Below are positions 8,580 to 16,707 of a stretch of 64,000 nt of DNA, in pieces; position 1 is the stretch's first letter, and each line of letters opens with the position of its first letter. A program made the position numbers and the translations under genes. This DNA comes from Aromatoleum petrolei (GTDB taxonomy: Bacteria > Pseudomonadota > Gammaproteobacteria > Burkholderiales > Rhodocyclaceae). The notes beneath the pieces are model-generated. The model ran no database searches. It worked only from the letters and a program-made list of their open reading frames with translations, and was not told where the DNA came from. The stretch is taken from NCBI RefSeq assembly GCF_017894385.1, contig NZ_CP059560.1:496001-560000 (forward strand), in the 5' to 3' direction.

Positions 8580-9515
8580 TTGAAACCTACTGATCGTTAT
8601 TCGGCCGCCCCTACCGCCAATCCTTCCGACTCCGTCGCCACGCTAGCCGCCTGGGACGGCAGCAACCTGATGGATCTGCTGTCCCTGCGCGAAAGCGGTG
8701 TCGACAGATTCGCCAACCAGTACGCTTGTGCCAATGCGAGCGGGACAATGTTCGGCGGGCAGCTTATCGGCCAGGCGATGATGGCCACGCTGCTCACGGT
8801 ACCTCCGACGCGCGCCCCGCACGCCTTCCACGGCTTCTTTTTGCGCAGCGGCAACGGCTCGAGGGCGCTCGATTTCGACGTGGAGAGGGTTCGTGATGGC
8901 AGAAGCTTCAGCCACCGCCGTGTCGTTGTTTCCCAAGACCGGCGAACCATTTTCACCGCCGACGTATCGTTTCACGAAGGCGAGACCGGCGACGACCAAG
9001 CTCATTCGCTCCAGGTCGAAGTTCCGCCGCCAGAGGCGCTTCCAAGCCTGGCCGCGATGGTCTCCAGGGACGGCCATCGCCTTCCGCCGGCTGCATTGCG
9101 GCGCATGGGGCGCCCGCAACGCGATGTCGATGTCCGCATCCCGGACCTGGAAGCGCTGGTCTCGCGCCGGTCGGGCGATAGACCGCCGATGTACTGGTTG
9201 CGGGTCGCCCAAGCCTTGCCCGATGCCCCTTGCTGGCACACGGCGGCCTTGGGCTATCTGAGCGACTGCTGGCTGGCGGCTCCGTTTCGCATGCTTCCGG
9301 GCGCGCCCCACTATGGGGGCGAGATACTCATCTCCAGCCTTGATCACGCCCTGTGGATCCATCGGCCGTTCCGCGCCGATCACTGGCTCCTGATGGTCCA
9401 CGAAATCCCGACGGAGCAGCGTGGTCGCCGCTTCAACCGGGCACAGTTTTTCGACCGTGATGGGCGCCTGGTCGCGTCGAGCGCCCAGGAGGCGCTGATG
9501 CGCCTGGTCGACTGA
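8580..9515 (+). CDS. tesB: Acyl-CoA thioesterase II (TesB family)
   Basis: Hydrolyses acyl-CoA to free acid and CoA. A 311-aa double-hotdog protein. The N-terminal hotdog is visible in MFGGQLIGQAM, HAFHGFFLRSG and FSHRRVVVSQ; the second in HTAALGYLSDCWLA and SSLDHALWIHRPFRADHWLLM. The C-terminal QFFDRDGRLVASSAQEALMR is the classic TesB ending. It appears to start at TTG (8580) with GAGGAAGG about 14 bp upstream; the next ATG would cut into conserved sequence. It may release CoA from dead-end intermediates. The gene name is by family; the host's housekeeping tesB could be elsewhere. Confidence 0.9.
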   Translation: MKPTDRYSAAPTANPSDSVATLAAWDGSNLMDLLSLRESGVDRFANQYACANASGTMFGGQLIGQAMMATLLTVPPTRAPHAFHGFFLRSGNGSRALDFDVERVRDGRSFSHRRVVVSQDRRTIFTADVSFHEGETGDDQAHSLQVEVPPPEALPSLAAMVSRDGHRLPPAALRRMGRPQRDVDVRIPDLEALVSRRSGDRPPMYWLRVAQALPDAPCWHTAALGYLSDCWLAAPFRMLPGAPHYGGEILISSLDHALWIHRPFRADHWLLMVHEIPTEQRGRRFNRAQFFDRDGRLVASSAQEALMRLVD

Positions 9516-9707
9516 GCGTCCCGTCCAACGACGACAGGCAGGAGGTTGTTTGCAGTCGCTATGAATGGCTGCAGCGGATTTGCGGTCGTGGCGCAGATGC
9601 TGTGGCCTGCCGGCGCTGCCGCTCTGTAGCTTGGCGTGACGCTGGCGCTGGCTTCAGCGATGCTTTCTGGCGGTTCGGCTCTCCGCATCCGTCGCCTCGG
9701 GCTGACC

Positions 9708-9733
9708 CTGCCCCCGTTTGATAACGGGGGCAG
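9708..9733. terminator. Perfect hairpin between convergent genes
   Basis: CTGCCCCCGTT (9708-9718) pairs with AACGGGGGCAG (9723-9733) around a 4-nt loop. No T-run follows on either strand, so termination is only likely. The convergent position of the flanking tesB and hydratase genes fits. The rest of 9516-9930 shows no supported gene. Confidence 0.45.
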
Positions 9734-9930
9734 CTTCATCAATGCCCTCAAGCCGATCTTATTAGAGCAAACCCTCGTGCCAGACGCGTCCAAGAACGCC
9801 CGCACCCCGCCATTCGGCAAGCAGTCGGTATGCCGAAATGCTCGAGCAAATCCCGCTGCCGTTGAGCGCCTTCCATTGCATCCCCGTGCGCAGCGCCGGC
9901 AGAATCGCTACCCTTGCCGTCTATGGACTC

Positions 9931-10761
9931 TCAACGTCCGCTGAACTTGGGCTCGCGCTTCTCCTGGAAGGCGCGCACCGCTTCCTTGGAGTCCTCTGTC
10001 TGCAGGCAACGCAGCATGTTGCGCGCCTCCAACTCAATGACATTGTGCAAGTTCTCGGTTTCAGCGGCGACGAGATTTTGCTTCATCAGCCGATGGGCCA
10101 CCGGAGGGCCCCCGGCTAGGCGACGTGCCAGAGCCAGGGACTCGAATTCCAGCTCCGCATCGGCCACCACACGATTCACCAGCCCCATTGCCAGCGCTTC
10201 CTCGGCGCCGACCTTGTCGCCAAAGAAGAGCATTTCCCGCGCCTTGGCGGGGCCGACCAGCTGGGTCAGATAGTAATTGATGCCAAAGTCCCCCGAGGTG
10301 CCGATGCGGGAGAAGGCCGCGACGAATTTCGCCGTCTCCGACGCGATACGGAAGTCGCAGGCGGCTGCGACCGCAAGGGCAGCGCCCGCAGCGGCACCCC
10401 GCACCGCCGCGATGGTGGGTTTGCCCATGGTGTGAAGCAGTTCGGTGATGCGGGCGTTGCGCACCAGCCGCGCCGTCCGCAGCTCGATGCCCGTCCATAC
10501 CGGGTCGTCGGCGTAGCGCATCGCCATCGGATCGGCGGGGTCGATGGTGCCAAAGGAACGCACGTCCGCGCCGGCGGAGAAGGACTTGCCGGCACCTGTG
10601 ACGAGAACGCAGTGCACCGCCGGATCCATGGCCGCGTCCTCGAGCAGCTTCAGCAGCAGCCCCCACATTGTCATGTCGCAGGCATTGTGGGTGTCCGGCC
10701 GGTTCAGGGTGATAGTCAGGACGCCTTCGTCAAGCGTCGAGAGGATGTCGTTCGATTTCAT
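9931..10761 (-). CDS. Enoyl-CoA hydratase/isomerase (crotonase family)
   Basis: A 276-aa crotonase-fold protein. The oxyanion-hole segments are FSAGADVRSF near residue 62 and AAVRGAAAGAALAVAAACD near 118. The catalytic region around residue 150 reads FSRIGTSGDFGINYYL, with Asp where classical hydratases have Glu, so it may act as isomerase or on an unusual substrate. The C-terminus ends AVRAFQEKREPKFSGR as in many degradative hydratases. It follows an SDR gene on the same strand after 155 bp that contain a GC hairpin. Confidence 0.9.
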   Translation of the reverse strand: MKSNDILSTLDEGVLTITLNRPDTHNACDMTMWGLLLKLLEDAAMDPAVHCVLVTGAGKSFSAGADVRSFGTIDPADPMAMRYADDPVWTGIELRTARLVRNARITELLHTMGKPTIAAVRGAAAGAALAVAAACDFRIASETAKFVAAFSRIGTSGDFGINYYLTQLVGPAKAREMLFFGDKVGAEEALAMGLVNRVVADAELEFESLALARRLAGGPPVAHRLMKQNLVAAETENLHNVIELEARNMLRCLQTEDSKEAVRAFQEKREPKFSGR

Positions 10762-10836
10762 GTTCGTCTCATTTGATTACGCCCCCGCCGCTTTGCGACA
10801 GGGAGGATCGAAATTGGATTTGCCTGTTCGCTCCCC

Positions 10837-10864
10837 GGTTGCGGGGCAAGGCTGCTCCGCAACC
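10837..10864. other. GC-rich hairpin in the SDR-hydratase gap
   Basis: GGTTGCGG (10837-10844) and CCGCAACC (10857-10864) form a perfect 8-bp stem with a 12-nt loop. No T-run follows. It may tune expression between the two minus-strand genes. Confidence 0.35.
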
Positions 10865-10916
10865 GCCCGCCATCCTCACGGGATAAGCAATTGTCCTGGG
10901 ACGCGCCCCCGGTTCG

Positions 10917-11690
10917 TCAGCGGAAGGCAACCGTATGACCGCCATCGACGGCAATGGTCTGTCCATTAATGTAGCCGCCGGAAGGGGAGGCCAACAGCAC
11001 GGCGAGGCCGGCGATCTCCTCCACGTCCCCGAAGCGCTTCGAGGGATTGCGATTGAAATACCACTTCATCGTCTCTTCGTCTTCCCATTGCGAACGAGCC
11101 ATCTCCGTCTTGAAGGTCCCCGGGGCGATGCAGTTGGCGGTGACACCCTTACTCGCGAATTCGTTCGCCATGTTGCGCACGAACTGCATGTCCGCCGCCT
11201 TCGTCATGCCGTAGGTGCCGGTGATGGAATCACCCACCAAGCCGACGATGGAGGCCACCACGATGAACCGGCCGTAGCCGCGCTCGAGCATGCCGGGCAC
11301 AGTCATCTGTGCCAGCCAGATGCTGCTCTGAACGTTGACCTGCATGAACTTGTTGAAGGTCTCTTCCTTGAGATCGAGCACCGAACCGACCCAAGGGTGG
11401 ATGGCAGCGTTCGCCATGACGATGTCAACGCGACCCCATTGCGCCACCGCGGCATCCACCAAGGCCTGCAACTCCTCCTTGCGCCCAATGTTGCTCGCGA
11501 CCGCGATCGCCTCGCCGCCCGCGGCCCGGATGTCGGCGGCCGCCTTCTCGCACGCCTCGAGCTTGCGGCCGGAGATGACCACTTTGGCGCCGTGCTCGGC
11601 CATGCCCTGGGCCGAGGCGAGGCCAAGACCACGACTGGATCCCGTGATGATGGCGACCTTGCCGCGCAGATCGAAGAGAGGGGAAATCAT
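10917..11690 (-). CDS. Short-chain dehydrogenase/reductase (FabG-like)
   Basis: A 257-aa classical SDR with TGSSRGLG (residues 16-23), NAA in place of NAG, the serine strand VVASIVGLVG and catalytic YGMTK. It ends SGGYINGQTIAVDGGHTVAFR; nearly the same ending recurs as a truncated copy at 40942-41030. It is first in a minus-strand pair with the hydratase, and a perfect operator palindrome lies 60 bp upstream. Probably a 3-hydroxyacyl-CoA or secondary alcohol dehydrogenase. Confidence 0.88.
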   Translation of the reverse strand: MISPLFDLRGKVAIITGSSRGLGLASAQGMAEHGAKVVISGRKLEACEKAAADIRAAGGEAIAVASNIGRKEELQALVDAAVAQWGRVDIVMANAAIHPWVGSVLDLKEETFNKFMQVNVQSSIWLAQMTVPGMLERGYGRFIVVASIVGLVGDSITGTYGMTKAADMQFVRNMANEFASKGVTANCIAPGTFKTEMARSQWEDEETMKWYFNRNPSKRFGDVEEIAGLAVLLASPSGGYINGQTIAVDGGHTVAFR

Positions 11691-11749
11691 GAATGGCTCC
11701 TTTCGGTGACTTTATTCATACAGCGAGTAGGTGTAGGATAGCCGTTACT

Positions 11750-11762
11750 TGAACGCTGTTCA
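11750..11762. promoter_or_regulatory. Operator-like palindrome (perfect)
   Basis: TGAAC-GCT-GTTCA, an exact palindrome followed by an AT-rich run. It lies 60 bp upstream of the minus-strand SDR start and about 300 bp upstream of the plus-strand hydratase. Confidence 0.7.
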
Positions 11763-11784
11763 ATTTTTATCATCGCAAAGTTGT

Positions 11785-12056
11785 TGGATGAAAGCCATAC
11801 CAGGCTGCGCCCTTATGGAACCGATCGGTCGCGTCAATCGCCGTGCAGTGACGTACTTCGACCCGTCCACGGACTTGTGAACGATGGCTCGGTACCCGAC
11901 CACTACATGACGAAGATGAAGAGCTGGAACCTGCATCCCAAGCGCCTCGGCTGCCCGGGCGAATACGCGTCTATCAAATCGTCGGGAACGCCTACTCAAC
12001 GCGCCCCCTCCTGCGCCTCGATGGCGGCGCGCGTATCTGACCTCTACAAAAGGTAG
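11785..12056 (+). pseudogene. Degenerate carboxymuconolactone-decarboxylase-like remnant
   Basis: The frame ending at 12056 keeps MKSWNLHPKRLGCPGEYAS, which matches MRSWNLYSKRSALPREYAS in the better-preserved remnant at 57279-57682. Both lie directly upstream of the duplicated enoyl-CoA hydratase. Little of the AhpD/CMD family core survives here, and the flanking frame is broken by stops. Homology is inferred from the sister copy. Confidence 0.5.
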
Positions 12057-12060
12057 AAAC

Positions 12061-12864
12061 ATGTCCAACCTCTACGATCTTCCCGAAGACATCCTCGTCA
12101 GTGCCGAGGGTGGCCTGCGCATCATCACACTGAACCGCCCAAACGACCTCAATGCCTCGACCACCGAGATGCTGTTCGCCTATCCCAAGCTCTTCCGCGC
12201 GCTGGCCGAGGATTCGGAGGCCAGGGTGGCCATCCTCACCGGTGCGGGGCGCGCCTTCAGCGCCGGCGGCGATATGCGCCACTTCGTCAAGACGCTCGAC
12301 GACACGGATTTCGCACGGGCCGTGCAGGAAAATTCAAGGCGCACCATCCACGGTTTTATCGACGTGCCGATTCCCATCATCGCGGCGGTCAACGGTCCGG
12401 CGGTCGGATGGGGCGCAACGATGGCAACCCTGTGCGACATCGTGCTGATGTCGGAGAAATCGTTCATGGCCGAACCCCACATCAACATCGGCCTCGTCGT
12501 CGGTGACGGCATCTCCGTTTCCTGGCCGCTCTACACGAGCCTGCTGCGCGCCAAGGAACTGATCTTTACCGGCGACCGCATCATGCCGCAACAGGCGGTG
12601 GAATTCGGGCTGGCCAATCGGGTCGTGCCGCCGGAAAGACTGATGGATGAAGCCCGCTCCTTGGCAGACAAGCTGCTAAAGCAACCGCGCCAAGCCCTGC
12701 GCGAGACGAAGAAGCTCATGAACCTCTATCTCCATCGGTCGGCGGCGCAAATGCTCGACGCCACCCTCGGCCGCCAGTTGGCCGCGACCCTGAGCGAAGA
12801 GCATCACACGATCGCATCGAACTTCATCGCCCAACAGAAACGCAACCAGGGAGACAAGCAGTGA
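12061..12864 (+). CDS. Enoyl-CoA hydratase/isomerase, copy 1 of a converted pair
   Basis: A 267-aa crotonase-fold protein with FSAGGDMRHF near residue 66 and AAVNGPAVGWGATMATLCD near 107. The site around residue 140 reads INIGLVVGDG, with Asp rather than Glu. It is nearly identical to the product at 57704-58498: within codons 33-237 the DNA differs at only three positions, while both ends differ much more. The TGA stop overlaps the GTG start of the next gene, so they are translationally coupled. Likely hydratase or isomerase acting with the dehydrogenase that follows. Confidence 0.92.
   Translation: MSNLYDLPEDILVSAEGGLRIITLNRPNDLNASTTEMLFAYPKLFRALAEDSEARVAILTGAGRAFSAGGDMRHFVKTLDDTDFARAVQENSRRTIHGFIDVPIPIIAAVNGPAVGWGATMATLCDIVLMSEKSFMAEPHINIGLVVGDGISVSWPLYTSLLRAKELIFTGDRIMPQQAVEFGLANRVVPPERLMDEARSLADKLLKQPRQALRETKKLMNLYLHRSAAQMLDATLGRQLAATLSEEHHTIASNFIAQQKRNQGDKQ
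12157..12773 (+). repeat. 617-bp gene-conversion-like tract, copy 1
   Basis: Matches 57800-58416 with only three mismatches by eye (at 12354, 12612 and 12651). Flanking coding sequence on both sides is clearly more divergent, including many synonymous changes. Confidence 0.9.
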
Positions 12865-14054
12865 ACTTCAATTTCAGCCCAGAAGACGAGGCCTTCCGGC
12901 TCGAGGTTCGGCAGTTCATGCAGGAAAACGTGCCGCCGGATATTGCGCGCCGCGCCGCCGTCATGTATCCGCCGCCAATCGCCGACTTTCGCCGCTGGCA
13001 AAAGATTCTCAATGCCAAGGGCTGGGGGGCGCCCCATCTTCCACCCCAGTACGGCGGGACCGCATGGAGCCCGATCCGCAAGCACATCTTCCTCGACGAG
13101 TTGTACAAGGCCGACGGGATAGACTATGGCTGGCAGGGCCTGCACATGGTGGCCCCCGTCCTCGTGGCGTTTGGTTCGGAAGCGCAAAGGCAACGTTTCC
13201 TGCCCCCCATGCTGAACGGCGACGAAATTTGGTGCCAGGGCTTCTCGGAACCGGGCGCCGGTTCGGATCTCGCCAATTTGCGCACGCATGCCAAACTGGT
13301 CGGCGACGAATGGGTCATCAATGGGCAAAAGATCTGGACCAGCGACGCAGCCGAATCCGACTGGGGATTCTTCCTCGTGCGCACCGACCAGACGGTCAAA
13401 CCGCAGAAAGGCATTTCTTTCCTGCTGGTCAAGATGGACGCGCCCGGCATCACAATACGTCCGATCGAAGCCATCAACGGCGGGCACGACCTCAACGAGG
13501 TTTTCCTCGACAATGTGCGGGTGCCGAAGGATCAGCTCGTCGGGGAAGCCGGCATGGGCTGGACATACGCCAAATACCTGCTGGAAAAGGAGCGCACCAC
13601 CAGCGCCTTCCTGTACTTCAACAAGCGCGAGCTGGAAAGGGCGAAAGAGTCGGCTTGGCGCGAGCGGATCAATGGCGTTACGCTCATCGATACCCCCGAT
13701 TTCGCGCGCAAGCTGGCGCGGGTCGAAGCCGATCTGCACGCACTCGAATGGTCCGTGCTGCGCATCCTGGCCGGAGAAAGGACCAGCCACAATGCCGATG
13801 CGGTGGTCTCCGCGTTGAAGATCTGTGGCGCAGAGATGCAGCAGCGCGTGACCGAACTTCAGGTCGATGCACTGGGCGCGCGCGCACTGCGGTTCTTCGG
13901 CAGCGACGCCGATACATTACATAATTCTGACGCCTGGCCGGCAGACGTGCCGGGAAAATCTGCCCGGTTCCTGTTCGAACGCGCCTCTACGATCTTTGGT
14001 GGCACCCGGGAAGTGCAAAAAAACATTATCGCCAAGCTGGAGTTCAATCTTTGA
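12861..14054 (+). CDS. Acyl-CoA dehydrogenase, PimC-like large subunit (orphan)
   Basis: FAD-dependent dehydrogenase of 397 aa, similar in layout to pimeloyl-CoA dehydrogenase large subunit. FAD/substrate motifs include WCQGFSEPGAGSDLANLRT near residues 124-142 and INGQKIWTS near 154. The C-terminal motif is IFGGTREVQKNIIAK: the catalytic Glu of classical EGT motifs is Gly. It starts at GTG, overlapping the hydratase stop. Unlike the other large subunits in this window it has no adjacent small-subunit partner, so it may pair with one encoded elsewhere. Confidence 0.9.
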   Translation: MNFNFSPEDEAFRLEVRQFMQENVPPDIARRAAVMYPPPIADFRRWQKILNAKGWGAPHLPPQYGGTAWSPIRKHIFLDELYKADGIDYGWQGLHMVAPVLVAFGSEAQRQRFLPPMLNGDEIWCQGFSEPGAGSDLANLRTHAKLVGDEWVINGQKIWTSDAAESDWGFFLVRTDQTVKPQKGISFLLVKMDAPGITIRPIEAINGGHDLNEVFLDNVRVPKDQLVGEAGMGWTYAKYLLEKERTTSAFLYFNKRELERAKESAWRERINGVTLIDTPDFARKLARVEADLHALEWSVLRILAGERTSHNADAVVSALKICGAEMQQRVTELQVDALGARALRFFGSDADTLHNSDAWPADVPGKSARFLFERASTIFGGTREVQKNIIAKLEFNL

Positions 14055-14160
14055 TCGTCGCTTCCGGCCAGCCGGTCGGAGCGATCCACGGCATTCCGTC
14101 GGTTGCCGAACTGATGGATCGACTGATCGCCGAGAGTTGTGTGCGTCAAGTTAATGGAAT

Positions 14161-14235
14161 GGTCGCCCCCTCCTGAAACGGCATCGCTGTGCCAAAGTGG
14201 TTGTGCTCGCAACCACTTGAACGAAAGGGGCGACC
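14161..14235. repeat. Nested perfect palindromes, possible mobile-element end
   Basis: Outer arms GGTCGCCCC (14161-14169) and GGGGCGACC (14227-14235) enclose a tight hairpin AAGTGGTTG (14195-14203) / CAACCACTT (14210-14218). It sits in a 450-bp non-coding gap (14055-14506) between convergent genes. I see no transposase sequence attached, so a mobile-element origin is only a guess. The rest of the gap shows nothing I recognise. Confidence 0.45.
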
Positions 14236-14506
14236 GAAATGAAGCTTACGGCGCTTGAGCTTGACCAGGCAAAGTGGCCAAAGCGAAGCGCCGTGGCAAC
14301 TCTGCGTAGCGAATATCGATAGCTGGCTTCGAAAGGAGAACCTCCACCGATTGAGCAAGCAATCATGGGGTGATGGCGAGGCAATGTCGGCGGTGTCTGC
14401 CTCGAGTACACCTATGCAGAGCCGGGCGGCCGCATCGACGCATGCCCTACTATGCCATGCGAGCCGATCCGCAATGTTGGCTCGCTCATGGCCGGTGCTT
14501 CGCACA

Positions 14507-15391
14507 TCAACCGCCGTGGGGCGGTAAGCCTGCAATGACCACGTTGGTACGGGCTTGGAGCGCTTCGACGGGGATAGGGTGCGTCAGAATGTGCGGAATA
14601 TTCCCCCTGATCCCCGCAACAACCTTGATGCCAATCGCATTGGCCGTTATGTAGTCCATGGGACTTGACGCGACGTCTGGATCAACTTGAGAGGGGACGC
14701 TCCGCACATCATGTTCGGCCTTGGCGGCGCTGGTCGGATCCGCCCACGGTTTTACGCCCCGGGCCTCGGAGCGATCTTCCTCCGTTCGAAGACGCTCGCT
14801 GGAGATGATGCGCGTGCGGACCGGCCCCGGGTGCAGGATGCTGACGCCGATTCCCTGTGTCTTGAGTTCTTCGCGCGCACAGTGAGAAAGCCCGTCGACG
14901 GCGCATTTCGATATGGAATACGCGCAATGCCCTGGAACGGTAAGGAGCGAGGCCATCGAGGAGGTGTTGACGATGTGCTTTTCACCTTCAGTCTGCAGCA
15001 TGCGCGGAACAAAGACGTGATGGCCGTGCAACACTCCCCAGAAGTTCACGCTCATCACCCAGCGGAAGTCATCGTAGCTGGTATCCCACGAAGCGCGGAA
15101 GGGCCTGAGAGTCACGCCGGCGTTATTGACGAGAATCTCGACGGCTCCAAACTGCTTGTAGGCAGCCTGAGCGAGTTGTTCGACCTCATCGAGCCGCGAT
15201 ACATCCGTCTTGACCATCATTGATCGAACACCCCGGTCGCGGACCTCTGCAGCGACTGCTGCAGCCGCTTCCGGTTCGATATCCGACACGACTACATTGG
15301 CACCCGCGTCCGCCAGGGCAAGGGCAATGGACCGCCCGATTCCGCCGCCGGCACCAGTGACGACGGCAGTACGTCCTTCTATCTCGTTCAT
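14507..15391 (-). CDS. Short-chain dehydrogenase/reductase
   Basis: A 294-aa SDR with TGAGGGIG near residue 12, NNAGVTLRPF, the serine strand VNTSSMASLL and catalytic YSISK. The C-terminal 80 or so residues extend past the Rossmann core, as in SDRs acting on bulky substrates. The start at 15391 (MNEIEGRTAVVTG) has GAGG about 10 bp upstream. Sequence just before it in the same frame is the tail of an IS630-like transposase remnant, so the native promoter may have been replaced. Confidence 0.85.
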   Translation of the reverse strand: MNEIEGRTAVVTGAGGGIGRSIALALADAGANVVVSDIEPEAAAAVAAEVRDRGVRSMMVKTDVSRLDEVEQLAQAAYKQFGAVEILVNNAGVTLRPFRASWDTSYDDFRWVMSVNFWGVLHGHHVFVPRMLQTEGEKHIVNTSSMASLLTVPGHCAYSISKCAVDGLSHCAREELKTQGIGVSILHPGPVRTRIISSERLRTEEDRSEARGVKPWADPTSAAKAEHDVRSVPSQVDPDVASSPMDYITANAIGIKVVAGIRGNIPHILTHPIPVEALQARTNVVIAGLPPHGG

Positions 15392-15409
15392 AGAATTTGC
15401 CTCGCGAAT

Positions 15410-15610
15410 CTGATTCCGTAGCAGCACCTTGGTGTCGCGCTGCCATCGCTCAACCGCCGCCGGATCACCTTGGTAAGCGCGTTGCAGCGGCTTCTGCGCG
15501 GTCAGTCCAAACCGAGCCAGCGGCGTCCCGACCGAGGACAGGCTCAGGCTGAGGCGGGTTCTTTTGCACTAGCGCCCGCACCAGGCCCCGCGTCCACAAG
15601 CCGGTCGAAA
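15410..15610 (-). pseudogene. IS630-family transposase remnant
   Basis: On the minus strand, frames read LSLSSVGTPLARFGLTAQKP followed by LQRAYQGDPAAVERWQRDTK. This is the helix-turn-helix to catalytic-domain junction of IS630-type transposases. An upstream piece (TRGLVRALVQK) continues the same family pattern with a frame shift. It is cut off at the start of the SDR gene. Bases 15611-15706 hold nothing else I recognise. Confidence 0.7.
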
Positions 15611-15706
15611 CCGTACTCCACGCGCGACTGCCCTTCGACCCAGCGGGGAATACCGGGCGCGCCTGCGCGAAAGCCCCCATGGGTTGTCTTACTTTCCGCC
15701 TCCTGA

Positions 15707-16672
15707 TTACATGTAGGCGCGTGCGCGGTCGAGCTGTTCCCGGCATTCCTTCACCATTCGCTCGAGAAGCGCCGCGCAGGTCGGGATGTCGTTCATCAGG
15801 CCGATGGCCTGGCTCCCCCACACGAGACCATCATTGACGTTTCCCGACTCCAGGGTACCGCGCCCTCGGGCACCGGTCACGAGCGGCCTCACATCCTCGA
15901 AGGTGCAGCCCCCCGGGCGCCGCTCGATGCTCACCACTTCCTCGGAAATAGCGTTCCGGAACACGCGCCCGGTGTTCTTGAGGGTGCGGAAGATCAGTAC
16001 AGTGTCGCGCTCGCTGCCATTGATCAGTGCTTCCTTGATGTTGCGATGAATCGGCGCCTCCTGCGTCGTCATGAAGCGCGTCCCCATATTGACGCCTTGG
16101 GCGCCAAGGGCCAGCGCCGCGGCCAGTCCCCTGCCGTCGGCGATGCCGCCGGATGCGATGACCGGAATTTTCAGCGCACTTACTGCCGCCGGGATCAACA
16201 CGAGGCCGCCAATGTCGTCGTCACCGGGATGGCCAGCGCATTCGAAACCGTCGATGCTTACGATGTCGACCCCGTTGCGCTCGGCGCTTTGAGCGTGGCG
16301 CACAGAAGTGCATTTGTGAATGATGCGAATGCCGGCCGCCTTGAACCTGTCGAAGTATTCCTTTGCATTACCGGCAGTCTCGACGATCTTCACGCCGCTG
16401 TCGATGATGGCCTGGACGTACTCGGCATACGGCGGCGGGCTCGCCGTCGGCAGGACTGTGAGATTCACGGCGAAGGGCTGGTCCGTCATACCGCGGCAGC
16501 GTTCAACCTCGACACGCAGGGCATCCGGGGTCGGCTGGGTCAGCGCCGTGAGCGTGCCAAGCCCCCCCGCATTGGATACGGCGGAGGCGAGCTCGGCACG
16601 GCCGACCCACATCATGCCCCCCTGGACGATCGGATACTTGATGGCGAGAAGCTCGGTGACTGCGGTCTTCAT
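15707..16672 (-). CDS. Nitronate monooxygenase-like FMN protein
   Basis: A 321-aa TIM-barrel flavoprotein of the nitronate monooxygenase (2-nitropropane dioxygenase) family. It opens ELLAIKYPIVQGGMMWVG, with SNAGGLGTLTAL, the conserved GFECAGHPGDDD motif (His region), and the phosphate-binding VIASGGIADGRGLAAALALGA. The ATG at 16672 has GGA about 8 bp upstream. Such genes are common in acyl-CoA dehydrogenase clusters, where the true role is unclear; some relatives are enoyl reductases. It sits 35 bp after an acyl-CoA dehydrogenase gene on the same strand. Confidence 0.88.
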   Translation of the reverse strand: MKTAVTELLAIKYPIVQGGMMWVGRAELASAVSNAGGLGTLTALTQPTPDALRVEVERCRGMTDQPFAVNLTVLPTASPPPYAEYVQAIIDSGVKIVETAGNAKEYFDRFKAAGIRIIHKCTSVRHAQSAERNGVDIVSIDGFECAGHPGDDDIGGLVLIPAAVSALKIPVIASGGIADGRGLAAALALGAQGVNMGTRFMTTQEAPIHRNIKEALINGSERDTVLIFRTLKNTGRVFRNAISEEVVSIERRPGGCTFEDVRPLVTGARGRGTLESGNVNDGLVWGSQAIGLMNDIPTCAALLERMVKECREQLDRARAYM

Positions 16673-16707
16673 GAGTCGTTTCCTTTTGCGTGAAGAGGGC
16701 GCGGTCG

